Origin: DATMNR01 sp963702765
Lineage (GTDB): Bacteria; Chloroflexota; Ktedonobacteria; Ktedonobacterales; Ktedonobacteraceae
DNA: 64,000 nt
NCBI GenBank assembly: GCA_963702765.1
Contig: CAVPEB010000021.1
Location: forward strand, 62,001 to 126,000
Reading direction: 5' to 3'
The notes under the pieces are model-generated. The model was not told the origin of the DNA. It ran no database searches and was given only the letters and a program-made list of their open reading frames with translations. Positions within the stretch are counted from its first letter, which is position 1, and every line of letters begins with the position of its first letter. The position numbers were made by a program, and so were the translations under genes. Below, in pieces: positions 18,531-27,750 of this stretch.

Positions 18531-20444
18531 GTGCCAAAGGTTATCGGAATCGATCTGGGAACAACAAACTCATGCGTTGCTGTTATGGAAGGCGGAGAGC
18601 CTGTCGTCATTCCTAACGCGGAAGGCGCGCGTACCACACCCTCAATTGTGGCAATGAACAAAAGCGGCGAGCGACTCGTTGGTGAAGTTGCAAAGCGTCA
18701 GGCCGTTACCAATCCTGAAAATACGGTTTATTCTATCAAGCGCTTTATGGGCCGTAAATTCGATGATCCTGAAGTGGATCGCGATAAGAGGCTGGTGCCG
18801 TATAAAGTTGTACGAGCCAGCAATGGAGATGCCTGGGTAGAGGTTCAAGGCAAACAGTATAGTCCGCCTGAAATCTCCGCTATGATCCTGCAGAAGCTCA
18901 AAACTGATGCCGAGGCGTATCTTGGCGAGCGTGTGACACAGGCTGTTATTACTGTGCCTGCTTACTTTAACGATGCACAACGCCAGGCGACTAAAGATGC
19001 TGGTAGGATCGCAGGTCTGGAAGTGCTGCGTATCATCAATGAACCGACTGCTGCGTCTCTGGCTTATGGATTAGATAAGAAAAAAGATGAGCGTATCGGC
19101 GTCTATGACCTTGGTGGTGGCACGTTCGACATCTCTATTCTTGAACTGGGTGATGGCGTCTTCGAAGTAAAGAGCACCAATGGTGATACACACCTGGGTG
19201 GCGATGACTTCGACCAGCGCATTATCAACTGGCTGGCAGACGAGTTCCGTCGTGAAAGCGGCATTGACCTGCGCCAGGATCGTATGGCGTTGCAGCGTTT
19301 GAAAGAAGGGGCTGAGAAGGCGAAGAAAGAGCTTTCCAGTTCGATGCAGACGGAGATCAACCTGCCCTTTATCACGGCAGATGCCAGTGGTCCGAAGCAC
19401 TTGAACGTGACGCTCACTCGCTCGAAACTTGAGCAGTTAGTCGAGGACTTGATCGAGAAATCTCGTGGCCCTGTCATGAAGGCCCTCTCTGATGCCAGCG
19501 TTCGTCCTGGCGACATCAACGAGATTGTGCTCGTTGGTGGTCAAACACGCATGCCTGCCGTCCAGACGCTGGTGCGGCGCATCTTCGATCGCGATCCGCA
19601 TCGTGGTGTGAACCCTGATGAAGTGGTTGCGGTTGGCGCTGCTATTCAGGCAGGTGTCTTGACAGGTGATGTTAAGGATGTGCTCTTGCTCGACGTCACT
19701 CCCCTCTCTCTGGGTATTGAGACATTGGGTGGAGTTTCTACACGCTTGATCGAGCGCAATACGACAATTCCAACCCAGAAAGGCCAGGTTTTCTCTACTG
19801 CAAGCGATAGCCAGCCAAGTGTTGAGATCAATGTATTGCAGGGCGAGCGTGAGTTTGCGAAGGACAATCGTTCCCTGGGAAGCTTTATTCTGGATGGTAT
19901 TCCGCCCGCTCCACGTGGCATTCCTCAAATCGAAGTCACGTTCGATATCGATGCGAACGGCATCGTGAACGTGTCCGCGCGAGATAAGGGCACAGGGCGC
20001 GAGCAGAAGATTACCATTGTGGCTTCGAGCGGCCTTTCGAAGGATCAGATCAATAAGATGGTCAACGATGCAGAACTGCATGCTGCCGATGACAAGCGCC
20101 GCAAGGAGGAAGTCGAAGAGCGGAACCTGGCCGATAGCGCGGCCTATCGCGCGGAAAAGAGCATTACTGAATTGGGTGACAAGATCACGCCTGAACAGAA
20201 GAGTGAGCTAGAGTCCAAGATTGCCGATGTGAATGCTGCGCTCTCGACTGAAGATGTCGAGCGCATTAAATCAGCTCGTGAATCTTTAGAGCAATCTTTC
20301 CATAAGATCAGCGAGATAATTTATAGCCAGGCTGGTGCCGCGGGTGCTCCTGGTGCAGACTTTGGCGGTTCGACTCAAGAAACACCAGATGATCAGAGTA
20401 GTCCAAACGATGATACCATCGAGGGCGAATACAAAGAAATGTAG
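18531..20444 (+). CDS. dnaK: Chaperone protein DnaK (Hsp70)
   Basis: This 637-residue ATP-dependent chaperone works with DnaJ and GrpE. It starts at GTG (18531), five bases after AGGAGG. The nucleotide-binding domain is complete, with GIDLGTTNSCVAV, VPAYFNDAQRQATKDAG, YDLGGGTFDISIL and EIVLVGGQTRMPAVQ. The substrate-binding domain begins at DVTPLSLGIET, and the helical lid ends in an acidic EGEYKEM tail. It lies 60 bases after hrcA. The grpE gene, commonly between these two, is absent here and from the whole window, so GrpE must be encoded elsewhere. Expression is probably under CIRCE control from the hrcA promoter. Confidence 0.97.
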   Translation: MPKVIGIDLGTTNSCVAVMEGGEPVVIPNAEGARTTPSIVAMNKSGERLVGEVAKRQAVTNPENTVYSIKRFMGRKFDDPEVDRDKRLVPYKVVRASNGDAWVEVQGKQYSPPEISAMILQKLKTDAEAYLGERVTQAVITVPAYFNDAQRQATKDAGRIAGLEVLRIINEPTAASLAYGLDKKKDERIGVYDLGGGTFDISILELGDGVFEVKSTNGDTHLGGDDFDQRIINWLADEFRRESGIDLRQDRMALQRLKEGAEKAKKELSSSMQTEINLPFITADASGPKHLNVTLTRSKLEQLVEDLIEKSRGPVMKALSDASVRPGDINEIVLVGGQTRMPAVQTLVRRIFDRDPHRGVNPDEVVAVGAAIQAGVLTGDVKDVLLLDVTPLSLGIETLGGVSTRLIERNTTIPTQKGQVFSTASDSQPSVEINVLQGEREFAKDNRSLGSFILDGIPPAPRGIPQIEVTFDIDANGIVNVSARDKGTGREQKITIVASSGLSKDQINKMVNDAELHAADDKRRKEEVEERNLADSAAYRAEKSITELGDKITPEQKSELESKIADVNAALSTEDVERIKSARESLEQSFHKISEIIYSQAGAAGAPGADFGGSTQETPDDQSSPNDDTIEGEYKEM

Positions 20445-20454
20445 AGGTTTCAAC

Positions 20455-20497
20455 TATCTTCACCAGGGACTGAGACTGACTTTCCCTGGTGAAGATA
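20455..20497 (+). terminator. Strong hairpin between dnaK and dnaJ
   Basis: A perfect 15-base stem (TATCTTCACCAGGGA with its complement) encloses a 13-base loop ten bases after the dnaK stop. No T-run follows, so it is more likely a partial terminator or an mRNA-stability hairpin that sets the dnaK:dnaJ ratio than a full terminator. dnaJ begins 146 bases further on. Confidence 0.65.
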
Positions 20498-20642
20498 CTA
20501 ATTACCCCTGCTTTATGGCTAATTACTTGCATCCAACGTATAAAAAACGTAGTATTACAGAACAAACAATAAACCAGTGCTGCATTTGGGAAGCGCAAAT
20601 CAGAAAGCATCCTGTTAATGTCGGTAGGTAAAGGACCAGTTG

Positions 20643-21779
20643 ATGGCCAGTAACAAACGAGATTATTATGAGGTACTTGGGATATCGCGTAGCGCGAGCG
20701 AAGACGAACTAAAAAAAGCGTTTCGCCGTCTGGCCAAGCAATATCACCCTGACGCCAACAAAGAACAAGGAGCAGAAGCACGCTTTATTGAAGTCAATGA
20801 AGCGTACGAAGTATTGAGCGATCCGCAGAAGCGCGCCGCTTATGATCGCTATGGGCATGCAGGGGTTGGGAATGGTTCAGGGGCTGGCTTTGGTGATTTT
20901 GCGGGATTTAGCTCAATCAATGACCTCTTTGAAACGTTCTTTGCCGGATCAGCGGGCACGCAGCGCCGATCAGGAACGCAACGCGGCGCAGACTTGCGCT
21001 ATGACCTGACAATCACTTTTGAGGAAGCTGTTTTTGGCTGCCAGAAAGAAATCGAACTGCCGCGATGGGAGTCGTGCCCTAGCTGTAAGGGAAATGGAGC
21101 GCAACCTGGCACGTCAACTACGCGTTGTTCGTCCTGCCAGGGAACAGGTGAAATTCGCCGCGTGCAGCAGTCCATTTTTGGGCAATTTGTCAATGTGACG
21201 ATGTGTGAACGCTGTCGGGGTGAGGGTCGGGTTATTACAACTCCGTGTGAGAAATGCCGCGGTCAAGGTCGCGTGCGTAATAATCGCCATGTCGTCGTGA
21301 ATATTCCGGCAGGAGTAGACGACGGCATCAATGTGCGTGTCACCGGTGAGGGCGAAGTAAGCTCGCGTGGTGGCACACCAGGTAATTTGTATGTCATCCT
21401 GACAGTAAAGCCTCACCCGTTCTTCAAACGTTCGGGCAATGATATTCTTTATGATATGCCGATCAGCTTTACGCAAGCTGCGCTTGGTGACGAGGTTGAG
21501 GTTCCGACCGTTGATGGCAAAACAACGATGCTCAAAATTCCGGCTGGCACGCAAAGCAATCGTTCATTCCGTCTCAAAGGAATGGGCGTGCCCGTTGTGC
21601 ATAGTAGCGCTCGTGGTGACCAGCACGTAATTGTCAAAGTGGTTACGCCAACCAATTTGACGTCAGAGCAAAAACGCTTGCTCGAAGAGTTCGCTCGGCT
21701 CGAACGCGAACAGTCCGAACAAAATGATAAGAATATATTCCGTAACCTCTTTGAGAAAACCAAAGACGTTTTCCAGTAG
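20643..21779 (+). CDS. dnaJ: Chaperone protein DnaJ (type I Hsp40)
   Basis: This 378-residue co-chaperone stimulates DnaK ATPase. The J domain (about residues 6-70) keeps the HPD motif in QYHPDANKE. A Gly/Phe-rich linker follows (GNGSGAGFGDFAGF). The zinc-binding domain has all four CxxCxGxG repeats: CPSCKGNG, CSSCQGTG, CERCRGEG and CEKCRGQG. The C-terminal substrate-binding domains close with a charged tail. The ATG at 20643, seven bases after AAGGA, is preferred to the overlapping TTG at 20640. The gene appears complete and is likely co-regulated with hrcA and dnaK. Confidence 0.96.
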   Translation: MASNKRDYYEVLGISRSASEDELKKAFRRLAKQYHPDANKEQGAEARFIEVNEAYEVLSDPQKRAAYDRYGHAGVGNGSGAGFGDFAGFSSINDLFETFFAGSAGTQRRSGTQRGADLRYDLTITFEEAVFGCQKEIELPRWESCPSCKGNGAQPGTSTTRCSSCQGTGEIRRVQQSIFGQFVNVTMCERCRGEGRVITTPCEKCRGQGRVRNNRHVVVNIPAGVDDGINVRVTGEGEVSSRGGTPGNLYVILTVKPHPFFKRSGNDILYDMPISFTQAALGDEVEVPTVDGKTTMLKIPAGTQSNRSFRLKGMGVPVVHSSARGDQHVIVKVVTPTNLTSEQKRLLEEFARLEREQSEQNDKNIFRNLFEKTKDVFQ

Positions 21780-21792
21780 AATCGTGACGGAT

Positions 21793-22788
21793 TTATACAT
21801 TGTCGATCACATCTAAATCGAGGGGCCTGTGTGTGGTTAGTCCATGCACAGGCTCGTTTGTTACCTCTACCCTTTCTCCAAATTCTGCAAAAACGGGCAG
21901 GTGATCGCTTGCTTCGTCACCGCGAAATTCATTGCCTTGTGTCACTACATAGCTTGCAGAGAGGCGATCGGCAAGTTCCGGACTGGCAAAAATGTAATCA
22001 ATGCGCCCTGCAAGGGAGGATGCTGGGCAGGTAAATCCCGGATCTTTCGGATTCTTCAATCGAAAACAATCAGTATAACCTGCCTTGCGTAATGTGCTAA
22101 TACTACCACGGCTGGCATAGAGCGAACCAGTTTCATCTAAAAGAGCACACAATATCTTGCTGCGTGTTATCGCGTTCATAAATGGATAGAGAAAGCGCAC
22201 AGGCTTTGGCACGACGGAGTCCAGGTTTGGATGCCCAAGATCTACATGGGGATGACGACGATATTGTTGATCCATGATGATCAGATAGCGCAGTAGGGCG
22301 CTTGCCTTCAAGCGGTCGCCAGGAGCAATCGCATTAAAATCACCCATTAAGAGATGTGGTGTTCCCCTCTTTGATGCCATGATGCGCAAGATTGCCTGTA
22401 CCTCACGACGTCTTATAGCATCACCCCCTCTCGACTGAGAGAACGCAGCTGTCAGGTGCGCAATGAAGACGGTAAGTATGTGGCCATCTTCCTCCTCAAC
22501 ATGTGCCTCAAGGACGGATCTTGTATGTCTATCAGAGAGATAATGTGAATGTATCTCTAGAATTGGTAGACGGCTGAGTAGCGCAGTTTGGCCTTTATAA
22601 TAGTGTGTGAAGCTTTCACTCATTCGGTAGTCCATCCCAAGTCGTTGTGCGATCTCCTCTACAATTTGAGGGTTGTACGCTTCGACAAGGCCGACGATAT
22701 CGGGTTGAGCGGAACTGATGATGTTTGTTAACTGATCAATACGTTGTTTTCCACCTGCCAATATATTATAGGAGAGTATGCGAGTCAT
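21793..22788 (-). CDS. Endonuclease/exonuclease/phosphatase (EEP) superfamily protein
   Basis: The 331 residues follow the EEP fold from end to end: RILSYNIL at the N-terminus with the metal-site Asn, IVGLVEAYNP with the catalytic Glu, IAHLTAAF, LLMGDFNAIAPGD, and the C-terminal GRIDYIFAS and DEASDHLPVFAEF with the catalytic Asp-His. No signal peptide is present, so it is cytoplasmic. The substrate (nucleic acid, phosphoinositide-like or other phosphodiester) cannot be told. AAGGA stands nine bases before the ATG. Its stop lies only 13 bases from the convergent dnaJ stop. Confidence 0.88.
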   Translation of the reverse strand: MTRILSYNILAGGKQRIDQLTNIISSAQPDIVGLVEAYNPQIVEEIAQRLGMDYRMSESFTHYYKGQTALLSRLPILEIHSHYLSDRHTRSVLEAHVEEEDGHILTVFIAHLTAAFSQSRGGDAIRRREVQAILRIMASKRGTPHLLMGDFNAIAPGDRLKASALLRYLIIMDQQYRRHPHVDLGHPNLDSVVPKPVRFLYPFMNAITRSKILCALLDETGSLYASRGSISTLRKAGYTDCFRLKNPKDPGFTCPASSLAGRIDYIFASPELADRLSASYVVTQGNEFRGDEASDHLPVFAEFGERVEVTNEPVHGLTTHRPLDLDVIDNV

Positions 22789-22862
22789 CTAAGCTTATCC
22801 TTCTGTTTTGTTGTTCTACTACAACTATAGCAAACAACAGGGAAGTCATAAAAGATCTGAGC

Positions 22863-24197
22863 TTATTCTCGCAAAACAACTCGCTCGATATTCAGATTCA
22901 TCGCGGCCAATCTGGGAACAATATTGCCATATCCTCGCTCGAGTAATTCAATGCCGGTCACAGTTGTTGTACCGTGAGCGACTGCCGCGGCGATCACGTA
23001 GGCCAGGCCAGCACGTAAATCGGGAGTTGAAATCTCCTCAACTGCCGTGAAAGGTGTTGGTCCCATAATAATAGCGCTGTGTTCAAAGTTCGATTCGCGA
23101 TAGCGACACGTTGTTCCGCCAAGACAGTAGGTTGTCAACTGCGTTTTTGCGCCCAGCTTATCAAGCGCTTTCAGGTAGCCGAAGCGATTTTCGTGTACAG
23201 TCTCGTGAATAATCGAGATGCCATTAGCCTGGGAGAGCAGAATTGCGAAAGGTTGTTGCCAATCCGTTGAAAAACCAGGATAGACATCTGTCTCGATCAT
23301 TGCCGGGCGCAGTAACCCCTTGCGGAAAAAGCGCAGGGTGTTTGAGTTTATTAGCTCTACACCCCCGCCAGCTTGCTGGAAATAGGAGAGAAAATTCCCC
23401 AGCGTTTCTGGACGAATGCCTTCAACGGTAATTTCACCATCGGATGCGCATGCCAGGCAAGCCCAAGATGCAGCTTCAATACGATCTCCAAGCACTTTCA
23501 TATGGGTACCTGTGAGTTGTTTTACCCCTTCCATGCGAATCTCGCGCCCTGAAGAAGTGAAAATAATGGCGCCCATTGCTCTTAACATAGTGATGAGTTC
23601 AAAAATCTCCGGCTCAATGGCCGCGTTGGAGATGGTTGTGCGTCCCTCAGCCAGGGCACCCAGGTATAGGCACGTTTCGGTAGCTCCTACACTAGGATAG
23701 GGGAGTTTGATGTGAGTGCCTTTTAATGGACCAGTACGCTCTGCTATGAAACCTGCAGGTGTTTCACTCACATTGCCACCGAATCGACGAATAGCTTCGA
23801 GGTGAAAGTCGACGGTGCGTGCGCCAATCTGGTCTCCTCCGACGAATGGAACAGAGACTTTGTCAAAGTGATGGAGCAATGTGCCAAGCAAGAGAATTGG
23901 GATGCGATTACTACCAGAGTGAGGAATAGGAACATCCGATATATGCATGGAAGACGGATCAATGGTCAGCTCTCCTTCATTCGTGAAATCGACACTGACA
24001 CCGATCGAGGTAAGCATCTCTTTGGTGATGGTCACATCACCGATGGGAGGTACATTCGTGAGGATTGTCGGCGTATCTCCCAGCAAAGCTGCAACCATCG
24101 CCTTTGTCGTGAAATTCTTTGCGCCGAGACATTTTATTTTGCCTTTGACTGGTTGGCCGCCTTTTATACTATACGCAAGTTTATATTGATCTGACAT
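22863..24197 (-). CDS. murA: UDP-N-acetylglucosamine 1-carboxyvinyltransferase (MurA)
   Basis: MurA transfers enolpyruvate from PEP to UDP-GlcNAc, the first committed step of peptidoglycan synthesis. The 444 residues show the EPSP-synthase-like inside-out barrel, with LGAKNFTTKAM (substrate Lys-Asn), SVGATETCLYLGALAEG, AAIEPEIFELI and the late DVYPGFSTDWQQP catalytic Asp region. The mobile loop reads VGGDQIGARTVDFH: residue 122 is Asp (codon 23834-23832) where most MurA have the fosfomycin-target Cys. This substitution is known from naturally fosfomycin-insensitive MurA such as those of mycobacteria and Chlamydia. A MurA-like paralogue with another role cannot be excluded. Confidence 0.9.
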   Translation of the reverse strand: MSDQYKLAYSIKGGQPVKGKIKCLGAKNFTTKAMVAALLGDTPTILTNVPPIGDVTITKEMLTSIGVSVDFTNEGELTIDPSSMHISDVPIPHSGSNRIPILLLGTLLHHFDKVSVPFVGGDQIGARTVDFHLEAIRRFGGNVSETPAGFIAERTGPLKGTHIKLPYPSVGATETCLYLGALAEGRTTISNAAIEPEIFELITMLRAMGAIIFTSSGREIRMEGVKQLTGTHMKVLGDRIEAASWACLACASDGEITVEGIRPETLGNFLSYFQQAGGGVELINSNTLRFFRKGLLRPAMIETDVYPGFSTDWQQPFAILLSQANGISIIHETVHENRFGYLKALDKLGAKTQLTTYCLGGTTCRYRESNFEHSAIIMGPTPFTAVEEISTPDLRAGLAYVIAAAVAHGTTTVTGIELLERGYGNIVPRLAAMNLNIERVVLRE

Positions 24198-24404
24198 GCG
24201 GAACCTTTCTTATAGTTTAAATCTCGATATTGGGCATGCTTTTAAGCAAGGGTTGCTCCATATAAAATGAGTATACAATTACGATGAAAATGGTTTTACG
24301 CGTGAGGAATTGGGTTGCCATGCAAAGTTGGCAATATTAATCCCATCCATGTAATAAAACAATGCGTGTGAAGGAAATCGTTGAGGGAATGTTTCAAGAG
24401 GAAG

Positions 24405-24485
24405 TAGGGCGGGAGGGAATCGAACCCTCATGGGTTGCCCCCGGGGATTTTAAGTCCCCTGCGTCTACCATTTCGCCACCGCCCC
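24405..24485 (-). tRNA. tRNA-Leu (anticodon UAA)
   Basis: On the minus strand the cloverleaf is complete. The acceptor stem pairs GGGGCGG with CCGCCCT plus discriminator A. The anticodon stem GGGGA/TCCCC encloses the loop CTTAAAA, giving anticodon TAA. A 13-base variable arm with a GGG/CCC stem marks a class II tRNA, and the T arm is GAGGG-TTCGATT-CCCTC. Discriminator A and the long variable arm both fit leucine. CCA is not encoded. Confidence 0.95.
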
Positions 24486-24686
24486 AGGCAGATATTGGTT
24501 CTCTGTGTGCATGATATTAACATGTCGTAGCATATTCGTCAATATTTCCAGCACTATCGTGCTGTCGTTCTTCTAATTGACCTGTATTGTGACGTTTCTC
24601 AGAATACTTTTCGTTTCAGGTGAAGGTGTTGAAAAGACCATAAATTGGGTCTCCACAATTTGGTGATAAGCTCATCTATATGCAGG

Positions 24687-25649
24687 TGGTACATGACCCG
24701 ACCTGTGTGAGCAGGGTTGGCCCTCAAATGAGAGAAATTGCCCTAAATCTTGAGCACTGGGGCAAACTTTCCTGGACAAAACCGCTTCTCATCTGGCATA
24801 CTTTCTGGAGGAGTTGTACATTGCGTTCGCGCATCGCGAACTGATTGACCATGGGAGCGCTTGATCTCCCACTTACTCAGGAGGAGGGCAGGCCGTGGGC
24901 AGGAAACCCGCACACACGGAATCGAAGGAGGACAGGAGAACTGGGTCGGAAGCGAGACCGCGCCTCCAACTTCCCATGCCAGACCTTCAGTTGGTCTGCC
25001 TCGACCACGCGCCAGCCCTGCTTGCGTTCGAGCGGGAGAATCGGGCCTACTTCGCGGCGTCGGTGCCGGATCGGGGGGACGAGTTCTTCGCCGAGTTCGA
25101 CATGCGGTATGCGCAACTGCTCGAGTGGCAGGCCGCCGGGACGGATTATTTCCACCTGCTGGTGGCCGAGCACGGCGAGGTGGTGGGGCGGGTGAACCTG
25201 ACCGAAGTGGCAGACGGGTCAGCGGAGCTGGGGTACCGGATCGCGCAGAAGGTCGCGGGGCAGGGACTGGCCACAGCGGCGGTGGGCAAGGTGCGCGAAC
25301 TCGCCGCCACAAAGTACGGACTCACCAGACTACGCGCGAGGGTCACACTGGACAATCCGGCCTCGCGCAAGGTGCTTGAACACAACGGATTCGTCGCCGG
25401 AGGTTCGCTCACGCTCAACGGCAAGCCAGCCATGTCCTACATGTGCGAGCTCCGGTGACGCAACGCGACTGCCCGCATGGCCAACCATCAGATCACGGGC
25501 TCTTGTTTCTCCCCAATGTACAAAATCTCAGTGAAAGAAGCCAGATGAGAAGCGGTTTTTCCAGAAACATGTGTCCTGCTGCTCAAGACTCTTGGCACTG
25601 TTTCACGTTTGCGGGCCAGGTCTGCTCACACAGGTCGGGTCATGTACCA
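24687..25649 (+). mobile_element. Acetyltransferase cassette bounded by 137-base inverted repeats
   Basis: Bases 24687-24823 and the reverse complement of 25514-25649 align over their whole length. The outermost 28 or so bases are identical (beginning TGGTACATGACCCGACC). An identical inner block (ACCGCTTCTCATCTGGC) and a common inner end (TTGTACATTG) are also shared. Only the acetyltransferase gene lies between. CAGG occurs directly outside on both sides, offset by one base on the right, a possible short target duplication. The right repeat begins at the last codon of the ISL3 transposase frame. Confidence 0.6.
24895..25458 (+). CDS. GNAT-family (RimJ/RimL-type) N-acetyltransferase
   Basis: This acetyl-CoA-dependent acetyltransferase is of the RimJ/RimL type, and its substrate is unknown. 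Landmarks are LLAFERENRAYFA, FHLLVAEHGEVVGRVNL, ELGYRIAQKVAGQGLATAAV (the acetyl-CoA pyrophosphate loop, Q-x-x-G-x-A type) and VTLDNPASRKVLEHNGFV. The GTG at 24895 has AGGAGG upstream; an ATG at 24976 would remove 27 uncharacteristic residues and is equally plausible. The gene is far richer in G+C than its surroundings and sits between long inverted repeats, so it is probably a transferred cargo gene. Confidence 0.82.
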   Translation: MGRKPAHTESKEDRRTGSEARPRLQLPMPDLQLVCLDHAPALLAFERENRAYFAASVPDRGDEFFAEFDMRYAQLLEWQAAGTDYFHLLVAEHGEVVGRVNLTEVADGSAELGYRIAQKVAGQGLATAAVGKVRELAATKYGLTRLRARVTLDNPASRKVLEHNGFVAGGSLTLNGKPAMSYMCELR

Positions 25650-27362
25650 ACAGGTTGAAAGTGGGAGAGACAGCAAGAAGGATGGGAAGCGATCTCTGTT
25701 TGGCGAGGAACACAAGACATCTGTGTCCGCGGCTCCCTCCTTGTCTTGAGATGCGGTGCAAAACCCGTTGACGCGAGGTGCGCAAAACCGGCTTTGCCGT
25801 ACATCATGCGCTTGATCAGTTTCATCCTGGTCACCTGCCCTTCCACTTGCCCATTATTGATGGCGAGAGTTAATCCGGCTTGCACAGCGTCTTTATCCCG
25901 CTCAACCCCGTGGGCGAAGCTCTCCAGCTCGGGAAGCTGGCTTTCATGAACCCGCAAGAGCCAGGCATCCAAGCGCTCTCCTTCGCGCTGCCGCATCATC
26001 ACCAGAAAATCCTGCACCAGCTGGTACGTTGTCTCGAGAGACGGAGCCGCCCGACGAAAAGCTATCAGCTGTTCTTGTTCGACCTCTTCCAACTTGTCTG
26101 GATGGCGCATAAACAAGGAGACAGCGGCTGTCGAAGAGTAATGCGGCAAGCGGGGGCTCTGTGCAGAAGCTGCTATCTCATGGGTTTTGAGGGTTTTCAG
26201 GAAGCGATAGACCATGCGCTGGGAGCCCGGATATCCCTGATCTGCAATTTCCTGCCAGAGGTGTGTTCCGTTGCGCTCCCCTTCTTCCCAGCGTTTGAGC
26301 ACATATGGCGCGTAGGGATCGAAATCACTCTGACGTTTACGTCTGGGCCTCGTATCAGGAGCGACTCCTCGCTTGAGCCAGTGACGCACGGTTCGCTCAC
26401 TGACTCTCAGGCGACGGGCAATCTCCTTGGAAGTCAACCCTTGCTTCTGGAAGCCCTCGACGTGTTGATAGCGGGCCTCTCGCTCAGCTCGATGCGTCGA
26501 GATGCGCCGTTTGACCTGCTCTCCTGGAGCAGGACGCCATTCCTCAACCGGTGCCCGAACCTCTCCCTGAGCTGGTGCTACGGCTGCTTCTCCCTCAAGA
26601 CTGGCCTTGAGCTCGGTGAGAACGCGGGCCAGCAAATCTTGAACAGCTTCCGAAAATTTTGGCGACATGGAAGCGATCGGCCACCTGAACCGCTTGAGGA
26701 GCGCCACGAGAGGCGGCGCTAGCATACTCACTGCCGCGATCGCGGCTGACGTGCGTAATTTCCTTATGGGCTTGCATCCAGGTGATGGCGGTTTCTGCCT
26801 GACGGTCTGGCAACTGATCAATGACCTGGTGCGTATCCAGATCGACCAGCACCGTGCCGAACGTTCTGCCACGCAAAAACGAGAAATTATCAATGCCCAG
26901 ACACTGCACCTGCGCTGCTGGCTTGGTCGGCAGAGCCATGACGCGGCGAACAATCGGCATCCACGACGTGGCCATCCCCAGGCGCGAGGCCAACCGTGCT
27001 CCTAGTCTGCCGCAGGTAGCTAACCCGATGTCTTGCATGCCCTGGCGCAGTCGTGTCGTCATCTGTGCCCAAGGGGCGACGAGTTGGGGAAGCCGTTCGG
27101 CAAAGATCTTTCGCACGCAATGCGCGGTGTCGCAAAAGAACTTGCGGACATGCAGAATCAACTGGACCTGTTGACCGACACAGGGCAGGTCTTTGACCAC
27201 ACGGCTGTAGCGACTATGCAGGCGTGTGGCGGGTTGTGCACACACAGGACAGGGAGAGCTACGAGACGTTGCTGTGATGTGTAACACCAGCTGGCCCTTT
27301 CCCATTTCCAGGCCAGTCAGCTCCAACCCTTCCCCTAAGAGAAGGATTTGAGACGTTTCCAT
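25640..27362 (-). pseudogene. ISL3-family transposase with inserted HTH, frameshifted
   Basis: The N-terminal zinc finger (CPVCAQPATRLHSRY, then FFCDTAHCVRKIF) and the DDE core (LGIDNFSFLRGRTFGTVLVDLD, VSRDRGSEYA, ADRFHVAK) lie in one frame, from 27362 to about 26660. The remainder, in another frame, contains a second helix-turn-helix (LTSKEIARRLRVSERTVRHWL) and the C-terminal NNGQVEGQVTRMKLIKRMMYGKAGF. One base too many in the A4T4 run at 26653-26660 would explain the break (VAKFSEAVQDLL). A second shift near 25765 hides the usual RQRVLH end. The IS termini are not resolved. Confidence 0.8.
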
Positions 27363-27750
27363 TCCTGAACAGACATCCTTTTCTCTTCATCTTTACTGGA
27401 AAAACGAGAGAACAAGGACGATGTATCAGGCAAATGAGCCAGCTGCCTCCAATGAAGTTGTTTAGGGATACTATAGATGAGCTTATAACCAAAGTTGTGT
27501 CAGAGCCAGAAAATGCGTCAACACCATGTGGTTACAACATGTGTTGTATGTCTACCAACTATGACCATCTCCTTTGCGGTCTGTGTCAGCTTCGCTGGTA
27601 CTGGGCCTCCATGCCCGTTGAGAGAACGTTACAATGTTGGCCCTCCCCAAGATTGCCTTACACTGACCAGCGAAGCCGGTATGCATGCTCCACTGGCGCA
27701 CGCCGTCGTCAATAGGATCGACTCCTAGCCGAGAGGTGACACACAATCTT
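27363..27750. other. Intergenic, 388 bases, probable ISL3 end plus unannotated sequence
   Basis: The part next to the transposase (27363-27450) probably holds the left end of the ISL3 element; GTTTTTCCAG there, read inward, recurs in the repeat at its other side. The remaining 300 bases show no gene or clear structure apart from a short CACATG...CATGTG palindrome near 27525. Confidence 0.35.

Noticed and set aside
22900..24200. Whether the enolpyruvyl-transferase gene could be aroA
   Set aside because: The GAKN substrate motif, the GGDQIGAR loop and overall order are those of MurA, not EPSP synthase.
24743..25312. A 189-codon minus-strand frame rich in Pro, Arg and Ser
   Set aside because: It lies antisense to the GC-rich acetyltransferase gene; the composition is that of a shadow frame in GC-rich DNA and it has no ribosome site or motif.
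25640..25785. The last 35 codons of the ISL3 transposase frame as a genuine C-terminus
   Set aside because: In the alternative frame the usual RQRVLH end appears at about 25760, so the sequence beyond it in the open frame is most likely non-coding.
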